Shown here: positions 34,559-41,492 of the stretch, in pieces | Position numbering within the stretch: the stretch's first letter is position 1 | Layout: each line of letters starts with the position of its first letter | DNA from: Massilia violaceinigra | GTDB taxonomy: Bacteria; Pseudomonadota; Gammaproteobacteria; Burkholderiales; Burkholderiaceae_D | Length of the DNA stretch: 64,000 nt | Assembly: GCF_002752675.1 (NCBI RefSeq) | Contig: NZ_CP024608.1 | Span: 3,720,001 to 3,784,000, forward strand | Direction of reading: 5' to 3' | Notes under the pieces: model-generated | Told to the model about the DNA's origin: nothing | Database searches by the model: none | The model's input: only the letters and a program-made list of their open reading frames with translations | Translations under genes and position numbers: made by a program

Positions 34559-36786
34559 AAATCCGCGCCTATCTCGCGCTGATGGTTGCGGCGATCCTGA
34601 TTCCGGTCATTCTGTTCTCGACGATTTCGCTGAACATGCTGCTCAAGTCCGAGCGCGAGGCGGCGCTCAAGGGCGTGCGCGAGACGGCCCGCATCTCGCT
34701 GGTGAGCATCGACCGTGAACTGACCAACACCCAGAGCGCGGTGCGCATGCTGGCCATTTCGCCGCACCTGGCGCGCGGCGACCTGGCGGGTTTTTATGAG
34801 CAGGCGCGCTTCGCCGACAAGGTGGGCGCCACCTGGACCGCGCTGATCGACGAGCGCGGGCAGCAGCTGATTAATACCGCGGTGCCGTTCGGCGCGCCCT
34901 TGCCGGGCCCGGACGCGGCCCAGCGCGTGGCCCAGGTGCTCGATGCGGGCACGCCGCAAATTTCCAATCTCATTCGCGGCGTCGTCACCCAGGCCTTGCT
35001 GGTGGTGGTGGATGTGCCGGTAACCACGCCCGACGGCATGCGCTACGTGATCGCGCAGGGTTTCAAGATCGAACATTTCAACGGTGTGCTGACCCAGGTG
35101 AACGCGCCGCCGACCTGGCTGGCCGGCGTGTACGACCGCAACGGCATGACCATCGCCCAGACCTATGGCGGTGGCGGCACCGGGCGCGGCGACACCCGAC
35201 CCGACCTGCGCGAAGCGATCCGCAATAAAACCATTGGCGTGATTCGCAACGCCAGCGATGACAACCTGAAGCTGTACACGGTACTGGAACGCTCGGCGCT
35301 GTCCGGATGGACGGTAGCCGTTGGCGTGCCGGAAGCTGAAATCGAATCGGCGGCGCGGCGCGCACTGATGGTATGGATCGTGGGACTGGTGGCGGCGGTG
35401 TGCTGCGCCGCGCTGGCGGCCGTGTTCTTTGCGCGCCGGCTGTCGCGCTCCATCGGCCAGGTGGCGCGGTCGGCGCAAGCGTTGGGCGGCAGCGGGGACC
35501 CGGTCCACTCCGACGTGTCGGGCGTGGCCGAGGTGGACGAGGTGCTGGCCGCGATTGGCGCGGCTGCGGCGGTGGTGAACCAGGAAAAGCAGTCGCGCCT
35601 TGCTGCCGAAACCGAGCGCGAAATCCTGTTCGAGCGCGAACACGAAGCGCGCACCACGGCCGAACAGCAGAACCGGGCCAAGGATGAATTTTTGGCGATG
35701 CTGGGGCATGAGCTGCGCAATCCGCTGGCGGCGATCGTCAACGCGACCAGCGTGATGGCTCATCCCGCCATGCCGGCAGCGGCCAGCGAACGCGCGCGCG
35801 AGATCATCACGCGCCAGAGCGGGCACCTGACGCGCATCGTCGACGATCTGCTCGACATGGGGCGGGTTCACTCGGGGAAGATTTTGCTGGAGCGGCACGC
35901 GCTGCGGCTGGACCAGGTGATCGACAACTACATGGCCACCCTGCGCGCGTCGCAGCGCTCGGCGCGCCACGAATTGCGCGTCGATGTCGCGCCGGTCTGG
36001 GTCGATGGCGACCCGACCCGGCTTGAGCAGATCGTCTCGAACCTGCTCGACAACGCGCTCAAATACACGCCGGCCGGCGGCACGATTTCGGTCAGCGTAA
36101 GGAGCGAAGGGGAGGACGCGGTGCTGTGCGTGTCCGATTCGGGTATCGGGATTGCGCCGGAACTGATGCCGTATGTGTTCGATCTGTTCGTGCAGGGCGC
36201 ACGCCCGCTCGACCGGGCGCAGGGCGGCCTGGGTGTGGGGCTTGCGCTGGTGCGCCAGTTGGCGCTGATGCACGGGGGCATGGTGGACGTGCGCAGCGCG
36301 GGCACGGGGCTGGGCAGCAGTTTCGAGCTGCACCTGCCGCGCGTGCAGCCGCCGCAGTCCGAGGTGAGCGTGCCGGCGCTCACGCCGTCCTCGCGCCAGC
36401 GCGTGCTGCTGATCGAAGATAACGAGGACGGGCGCGAGATGATGGCCATGATGCTCGAAGCGCAGCAGTACCGCGTCGATACGGCCATCGACGGTTTCGA
36501 CGGCCTGCGCCAGGCTGGCGCGGCGTGCCCGGATATTGCGCTGGTCGATATCGGCCTGCCGGGCATCGATGGCTACGAGGTCGCGCGCCGCATGCGCGCC
36601 GACCCGGCCACGAGCAAGGTGCGCCTGATCGCGCTGACCGGGTATGGGCAGGACAGCGACCGCGAACGCGCGCTCGCCGCCGGTTTCGACGCGCATCTGG
36701 TCAAGCCGGTGGACATGGCGCGATTGATGGAAGCGCTGGAAAGCGCACCTGCGGCGGCCCCGCGCTTCGCGGGAACGGCCAGCTAG
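34555..36786 (+). CDS. Hybrid sensor histidine kinase (periplasmic sensor, HisKA, HATPase, REC)
   Basis: 743 residues. TM1 (about 5-28), a periplasmic dCache/Cache-like sensor (about 30-265), TM2 (about 271-293), a HAMP-like linker and coiled coil (NQEKQSRLAAETEREILFER). Next come HisKA FLAMLGHELRNPLAAI (H385), N box IVSNLLDNALKYTPAGG, G boxes SDSGIGI and GLGVGLAL, and a C-terminal receiver with D665 (IALVDIGLPGIDG). The start at 34555 puts TM1 at the N-terminus. Its stop overlaps that of the convergent kinase gene by 3 bases. Confidence 0.93.
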   Translation: MKIRAYLALMVAAILIPVILFSTISLNMLLKSEREAALKGVRETARISLVSIDRELTNTQSAVRMLAISPHLARGDLAGFYEQARFADKVGATWTALIDERGQQLINTAVPFGAPLPGPDAAQRVAQVLDAGTPQISNLIRGVVTQALLVVVDVPVTTPDGMRYVIAQGFKIEHFNGVLTQVNAPPTWLAGVYDRNGMTIAQTYGGGGTGRGDTRPDLREAIRNKTIGVIRNASDDNLKLYTVLERSALSGWTVAVGVPEAEIESAARRALMVWIVGLVAAVCCAALAAVFFARRLSRSIGQVARSAQALGGSGDPVHSDVSGVAEVDEVLAAIGAAAAVVNQEKQSRLAAETEREILFEREHEARTTAEQQNRAKDEFLAMLGHELRNPLAAIVNATSVMAHPAMPAAASERAREIITRQSGHLTRIVDDLLDMGRVHSGKILLERHALRLDQVIDNYMATLRASQRSARHELRVDVAPVWVDGDPTRLEQIVSNLLDNALKYTPAGGTISVSVRSEGEDAVLCVSDSGIGIAPELMPYVFDLFVQGARPLDRAQGGLGVGLALVRQLALMHGGMVDVRSAGTGLGSSFELHLPRVQPPQSEVSVPALTPSSRQRVLLIEDNEDGREMMAMMLEAQQYRVDTAIDGFDGLRQAGAACPDIALVDIGLPGIDGYEVARRMRADPATSKVRLIALTGYGQDSDRERALAAGFDAHLVKPVDMARLMEALESAPAAAPRFAGTAS

Positions 36787-38315
36787 CTTGTCAGGCGCGA
36801 GCCCTGGGCGATGGCCAGGCGGCCGTCGGCGAGGCGCTTGATTTCGTCGAAGTTGACCGGTTTGATCAGGTGATGGTCGAAACCGGCGTCGAGGGTGCGC
36901 TGGCGCGCGTCGCTCTGGCCCCAGCCGGTCAGCGCGATCATCAGCACCGACTGCGAGCCGGGCTTGAGGCGGATGCGGCGCGCGGCCTCGTAGCCGTCCA
37001 TGCTCGGCATGCCGAGGTCCATCACGATCATGTCGGGCATGTCCTGTTCCACCGCCTGCACCGCTTCATAGCCGTCGTAGGCGGTGGCAACGTTACAGTT
37101 TTCCATTTCAAACAGCGCCTGCAGCGAGTCCGCGGCATCGCGGTTATCGTCCACCACCAGCACCCTGGGGCGCTGGTCGCTTGAACCGATGATGTCCGCC
37201 ACGCTCGCCGCGACGGCGGGCCGCGCTTCGGTCACGACCGGCAGCGTGACCACGAATTCGCTGCCCTTGCCCAGGCCTTCGCTGGTCGCCTGCACGCTAC
37301 CGCCATGCATCTCGGCGAACTGGCGCGACAGGCTCAAGCCGATACCGAGGCCGCTGGCGATCTGGCCGGACAGCGGCCGGCTTTGCTCGAACATCGCGAA
37401 GATGCGGCCGATGGCGGCTGGTTCGAGGCCGATGCCGGTGTCCTTGACGTAGATTTTCAGGGCGCCGAATTCGACCAGCGCGCGCACGCTGATGTAGCCT
37501 TCGAACGGCGTGAACTTGACCGCGTTCGAGACGATGTTGGCAACGATCTGCACCACGCGCGCGTAGTCGGCATACAGCACGACCGGGTCGGGCGGGATGG
37601 CGACATCGATCTTGATATGCTTGGCCGCCGCCGCTGCCGAACACAGTTCGGTGACGTGCTCCATCACTTGCGCGAAGGTCGTGTAGTCGCGCTGCAGTTC
37701 GATCTTGCCGCTGTTGATGCGGGCGACGTCGAGCAGGTCGTCGACGAGGCGGGTCAGGTGCGTCACCTGGCGCTCGATCACGTCGCTGACCTTCTTGACG
37801 GGCGCCTGGTCGGGATACAGGTGATTGAGGACGCTCATCGAGGTGCGGATCGGCGCGAGCGGGTTACGCAGTTCGTGACCGAGGCTGGCCAGGAATTCGT
37901 CCTTGCGGCGGTCGGTTTCGCGCACCTGGTACTGCTTTTCTCGGGCGCGCAGCACCGATTGCAGGGAGGTGATGAGGGTCAGGGTGCGGACCGGGCGCTC
38001 GAGCAAGGTGACGTTGCCGAGGGTGTTGATGGCCTGGCGCACGCTGAGGGAATCGGGGCCGCGGTGCGTCAGCAGCACGATCGGCAGGTCCGACCAGTTG
38101 GGCTGGCGCTGGACGAATTCGCCGAGCGCTTTCAGACCGCCGTTGGACAGCGCTTCTTCGACCGTGAGCACGGCGCCGACGCCGATCAGCAGCTCTTCGG
38201 AGAGCTTCTGCGCGGTTTCGGCGACCAGGTTATCGACTTGCGCCAGCGTGAGCATCTTCGATGCCAGCACCGCGTCTTGGCCGGTCGGGGCGTAGATCAG
38301 GACTCGCTTTTCCAT
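36783..38315 (-). CDS. Cytoplasmic hybrid histidine kinase with N-terminal pseudo-receiver, downstream of kaiC-like gene
   Basis: 510 residues, no membrane segment. Residues 1-about 125 have a receiver-like fold (MEKRVLIYAPTGQDA, DLPIVLLTHRGPD, VTLLERPVR), but the phospho-acceptor position falls in GVGAVLTVEEAL and lacks Asp. HisKA follows (FLASLGHELRNPLAPI, H147), HATPase (VSNAVKFTPFEG, KDTGIGL, GLGIGLSL) and a true receiver with D433 (IVMDLGMPSMDG). The gene starts 12 bases after the kaiC-like stop and is surely co-transcribed. It probably reads out the state of the KaiC-like ATPase, as SasA-type kinases do for KaiC (inference). Confidence 0.92.
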   Translation of the reverse strand: MEKRVLIYAPTGQDAVLASKMLTLAQVDNLVAETAQKLSEELLIGVGAVLTVEEALSNGGLKALGEFVQRQPNWSDLPIVLLTHRGPDSLSVRQAINTLGNVTLLERPVRTLTLITSLQSVLRAREKQYQVRETDRRKDEFLASLGHELRNPLAPIRTSMSVLNHLYPDQAPVKKVSDVIERQVTHLTRLVDDLLDVARINSGKIELQRDYTTFAQVMEHVTELCSAAAAAKHIKIDVAIPPDPVVLYADYARVVQIVANIVSNAVKFTPFEGYISVRALVEFGALKIYVKDTGIGLEPAAIGRIFAMFEQSRPLSGQIASGLGIGLSLSRQFAEMHGGSVQATSEGLGKGSEFVVTLPVVTEARPAVAASVADIIGSSDQRPRVLVVDDNRDAADSLQALFEMENCNVATAYDGYEAVQAVEQDMPDMIVMDLGMPSMDGYEAARRIRLKPGSQSVLMIALTGWGQSDARQRTLDAGFDHHLIKPVNFDEIKRLADGRLAIAQGSRLTS

Positions 38316-38327
38316 GGCTGTTATCGC

Positions 38328-39830
38328 TTATCCGTTTTCGTCGTCGAACAGCACGTGGCAGTCGCTGTCGTCGAAGGTGGGAATCCCGGTCAGGATGCCG
38401 TGGAAGTTGGTCAGCACGTCGCCTACCTGAATGCCCTTGGCGCTCATCGTGAACAGGCGGATGGTGCGCTCATGCAGGCCGACCCGCTTCTTGAAGACGG
38501 AGATAGCCTGGCGCACCTTTCCGCGCGCCTCGAAGTAGCGCAGCATGATGACGCTGTCGGCGATGTAGCTGGCGTCGACCGTGGTGGTCATGTTGGAGCC
38601 GATGACGCCGGGCTGCACGCCGACCAAAATGGTGACCACGCCGCGCTGGCCCAGGTAGGTAAGCAGTTCGTGCATATGGGTGGCCAGGAAGCGCTCGTCG
38701 GGCATGGCCTTGAGGTAGCCATTGAGGCTGTCGATGACGATCACGCGCGCGCCGCCGGCTTCGGCATCGGTCACGGACTGCATGAATTCGCCGGGTGCCA
38801 TTTCGGCCGGGTCGATCTGCTTGATGATCAGCAGGCCACTATCGATCGCGCCCTGGAGGTCGATACCGAGACCGGTGGAGCGCAGCAGCAGGTTGTTGGC
38901 CGCTTCCTCGAACAGGAACATGGCCGCTTTCTGGCCGCGCTGGGTGGCCGCGTACACGTACTGCGCGCACAGCGAGGATTTGCCGGTGCCCGGTGGGCCG
39001 GAGAGCAGGGTGCTGGTGCCTTCATCGAGGCCGCCGCCGGTCAGGGTGTCGAGTTGCGCGATGCCGCTCGAGAGCTGTTTGCGTTCGGTGTGCACGCGCG
39101 TGTGGGCGGCGATCAGGCGCGGGAACACCACCAGGCCGCCGGTGACGATCTTGTAGTCGTGCGAGCCGCCGCGAAAGGCGATGCCGCGGTATTTGACGAT
39201 GCGCACGCGGCGCCGTTCGGAGCCGTAGTCCTGGTTGATCAGTTCGAGCGTGATGACGCCGTGCGCCACGCTGCGCACCTGCAGGTCGCCCGAGAGGGCG
39301 GTGCGGTCGTCGAGGAACAGGGTGGTGCAGCCTTTGCCGGACAGGTACTGCTTGAGCGCGAGCACCTGGCGCCGGTAGCGCAGCGGGCTTTCGGCCAGCA
39401 GCTGCAGCTCGGACAGCGAATCGAGGACCACGCGGGTCGGCTTGTACTTTTCGATCGTGTCGAGAATGCGCTGGGTGGTCATGCCCATCTCGATTTCGGA
39501 CGGGTGGAAAATGGTGAACTGGTGGTCGGGGTGGAGGATGTTTTCGTTGGGGATGATGTCCTCGACGTGGATGCCGTCCATCGACCAGCCGTGCGACTGC
39601 GCCACCGCCTTGAGTTCGACCCGGGTTTCGGCCAGGGTGATGTAGATGACCGATTCGCCGCGGCGTACGCCTTCGTACAGGAACTGGAGGGCGAGCGTGG
39701 TCTTGCCTGTGCCGGGCTCGCCTTCAATCAGGAACAGGCGGTCACTGGTGAGGCCGCCACCAAGGATGGTGTCCAGTCCCGGTACGCCGGTTGAAAGAAA
39801 GCGGCTGGTGTCGCTGTTCTGTTTTTCCAT
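38328..39830 (-). CDS. KaiC-like double RecA-domain ATPase
   Basis: 500 residues with two RecA/KaiC domains. The first has Walker A GEPGTGKTT (K43) and TLAET (E68); the second has Walker A GPPGTGKSS (K284) and FLFEEA (E308-E309). The segment equivalent to the KaiC dual phosphosite reads DASYIADSVIML, so cyanobacterial Ser-Thr appears as S421-Y422. No kaiA or kaiB lies nearby. The start at 39830 has GGAG upstream; an in-frame ATG 48 bases earlier is less likely. The downstream hybrid kinase suggests a KaiC/RAD55-like switch in stress or light signalling rather than a full clock. Confidence 0.92.
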   Translation of the reverse strand: MEKQNSDTSRFLSTGVPGLDTILGGGLTSDRLFLIEGEPGTGKTTLALQFLYEGVRRGESVIYITLAETRVELKAVAQSHGWSMDGIHVEDIIPNENILHPDHQFTIFHPSEIEMGMTTQRILDTIEKYKPTRVVLDSLSELQLLAESPLRYRRQVLALKQYLSGKGCTTLFLDDRTALSGDLQVRSVAHGVITLELINQDYGSERRRVRIVKYRGIAFRGGSHDYKIVTGGLVVFPRLIAAHTRVHTERKQLSSGIAQLDTLTGGGLDEGTSTLLSGPPGTGKSSLCAQYVYAATQRGQKAAMFLFEEAANNLLLRSTGLGIDLQGAIDSGLLIIKQIDPAEMAPGEFMQSVTDAEAGGARVIVIDSLNGYLKAMPDERFLATHMHELLTYLGQRGVVTILVGVQPGVIGSNMTTTVDASYIADSVIMLRYFEARGKVRQAISVFKKRVGLHERTIRLFTMSAKGIQVGDVLTNFHGILTGIPTFDDSDCHVLFDDENG

Positions 39831-40057
39831 GGAGGGATTCTCCGTTTTTCTCATCGTAAATTTTGATAATTGCAACACTGTATGATAAATAGTACATGAA
39901 TGCGATCCGGGTGGTAGTTCTGTACGGAAGCAAAACCGTTAGCTGAATTGCAGAGTGGCAACGAGGGTTTTGATGGGCGGTTTGAGCTGGCGCAAAGCGG
40001 TACGTGGCGGCGGGTGACGCATGCGATTTTGTGTGCCAAAAACGTAAGATGCTCTGA

Positions 40058-40063
40058 TATAAT
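40058..40063 (+). promoter_or_regulatory. -10 box of the tRNA-Pro gene
   Basis: Perfect TATAAT 11 bases before the tRNA 5' end, so transcription would begin almost at the mature end. No convincing -35 was seen. Confidence 0.55.
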
Positions 40064-40074
40064 TCGCAGCTCGT

Positions 40075-40151
40075 CGGGGCGTAGCGCAGCCTGGTAGCGT
40101 ACTTGCATGGGGTGCAAGGGGTCGAGTGTTCGAATCACTCCGTCCCGACCA
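40075..40151 (+). tRNA. tRNA-Pro (anticodon GGG)
   Basis: 77 nt including encoded CCA. Acceptor arms CGGGGCG and CGTCCCG pair (one G-T). The D arm AGCGCAGCCTGGTAGCGT is standard. The anticodon stem CTTGC/GCAAG encloses loop ATGGGGT with anticodon GGG, and the T arm is GAGTG-TTCGAAT-CACTC. It decodes CCC/CCU. The sequence to its right is island-like, and tRNA 3' ends are common integration sites. Confidence 0.97.
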
Positions 40152-40173
40152 ATATAATCAAAGACTTAGCGGA

Positions 40174-40200
40174 AGCCGGCACATGCCGGCTTTTTGTTTT
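40174..40200 (+). terminator. Intrinsic terminator of tRNA-Pro
   Basis: AGCCGGC-ACAT-GCCGGCT, a perfect 7-bp stem with a tetraloop, followed by TTTTGTTTTT. It is 22 bases after the tRNA. Confidence 0.92.
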
Positions 40201-40201
40201 T

Positions 40202-40788
40202 CTGCTCCGTGCCTTACCGGTGCCCTAAATCCTAGCCGTGCCTTAGTAGGTGGCTTTCGCCAAGATAGGACTATTGCGCTTACCTAATCGAAGTTCTTGC
40301 TCAGCTGACTAGCCGTGGCCCGCTACCTACGGTGGCCTTACTTGCAGGGCGGCATCGTCCTCATCTGGCTCGTCGTCATAGCTGCGGTCATCGGGGTCGA
40401 GCACCCACAGCGGAACTGTCAGCATAGCGATATCGCCGGCGCGCAGGAATGCGCTCTCCCCATCTTCGTCGACGAAGTGCAGACGCTGGTGCTGGTGAAC
40501 GCCGCCGAATGTTAGAACAAAGAAAATTCTATTGAAGTAACTTCTTTCGTTCTCAATATCCGGGTTGGCCTCGGACTCGGCCCCGAACGAGAGTGGGGTG
40601 CTGTCAGTCGAAACGAAAACCTGCACCCTTTGCTCGTGTCCTGACACCGCTGACGGGCAGCGCGGCGATCACGCAACGCGCGGGCCGGTGATGACACGCA
40701 GAAGATGCCAATAGCCTCCCTTCGGTACCCCTTGTAGGCTTCGCGACGTGCTTGGTGCCGCCGGTGCCAGCCATCCAAGGAGACCTGT
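40202..40788. other. Low-density region right of tRNA-Pro
   Basis: Nearly 590 bases with no firmly supported gene. One weak minus-strand frame (40327-40647) is listed separately. The rest shows no recognisable element; I found no second copy of the tRNA 3' end by eye. Confidence 0.5.
40327..40647 (-). CDS. Hypothetical protein, possibly a gene remnant
   Basis: 106 codons with acidic composition (SEANPDIENERSYFNRIFFV, DPDDRSYDDEPDEDDAALQ). No family recognised, no clear Shine-Dalgarno. It sits between the tRNA terminator and transposase fragments, so it may be leftover from an inserted element. It could equally be a chance frame. Confidence 0.3.
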   Translation of the reverse strand: MSGHEQRVQVFVSTDSTPLSFGAESEANPDIENERSYFNRIFFVLTFGGVHQHQRLHFVDEDGESAFLRAGDIAMLTVPLWVLDPDDRSYDDEPDEDDAALQVRPP

Positions 40789-40995
40789 TTGAGTTCGATC
40801 CCCGCTACCCCCAAGCGCGATCGCTGGGCGCACTTGCGCTTCTCGATCGTCGGTCCGCTGCTGGCGGCGCCGCCGCAGCCGGGCCAGTTATACGGTGCCA
40901 TCCGCGACCTGGCGGCCAAGACCTGGCGTAACCCCATGTCCGGAACCGATGTGCGATTTGCCACCGCGACCATTGAGCGCTGGTTCTACGCCGCG
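40789..40995 (+). pseudogene. N-terminal fragment of a DDE-type integrase/transposase
   Basis: Reads about 69 residues from a TTG start with AAGGAG before it: KRDRWAHLRFSIVGPLLAAP, PGQLYGAIRDLAAKTWRNP, VRFATATIERWFYAAR. This is the helix-turn-helix N-terminus of a DDE integrase family. Homology ends abruptly at about 40995, where an oppositely oriented IS110 fragment begins. The catalytic core is absent. Confidence 0.7.
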
Positions 40996-40996
40996 C

Positions 40997-41227
40997 GCCC
41001 AACTCCGTCAGTTGCCGATACAGGCCATATCCGCACGGTCCCGCCTCGTAGCACAACGAAAGCGCGGCGTCGCCCTTGCGCAGTTGACGCACCAGCTTGG
41101 TTATCGCTTCCGCCGTATTGGCGATCTCGCCGAGGTAGCGCACCTCGCCGCCACCCGCCTCGGCGACTGACACTGCGATCGTCGCTTTGTGCACATCCAT
41201 CCCGACAAACTTGGTAAACTGGTTCAT
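40997..41227 (-). pseudogene. N-terminal fragment of an IS110-family transposase
   Basis: From ATG at 41227 (AGGAGGCAGGTC upstream) the frame reads MNQFTKFVGMDVHKATIAVS, EIANTAEAITKLVRQLRKGD and LCYEAGPCGYGLYRQLTELG, the DEDD-domain start of IS110 transposases, with D10 and E64 as acidic residues. After about 77 codons it runs into the neighbouring transposase fragment on the opposite strand. The remaining three quarters of the gene is missing. Confidence 0.85.
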
Positions 41228-41492
41228 GACCTGCCTCCTCAATTGCGGCTATGTGCTGCCGTACTCCCAACGAAATGGCAGTAGAACAGGGGCGGGGCTT
41301 GGCTTAACGATTTCCATGCAGAGCATCAGGGCTAACGATGGAATCCGCGTTTCATCGTCACCCACCTGACTGGGGGGCCAAGGCATTGTACGAAAGTTCA
41401 CTGCATCTTGTAACAATGTGCTATGCCCCCAAGTTTCAAGAGTAGGATAGTCCGACGGTAAGCCCATAGGGCCTCTTTCCGGACATCTGACA

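Noticed and set aside
34510..36696. 728-codon frame opposite the first hybrid kinase
   Set aside because: Antisense composition and no family sequence; the plus strand has complete kinase motifs.
37305..39794. 829-codon open frame opposite the kinase and kaiC-like genes
   Set aside because: Its translation is His/Gln/Arg/Val-rich with no family sequence; it is the antisense shadow of high-GC coding DNA.
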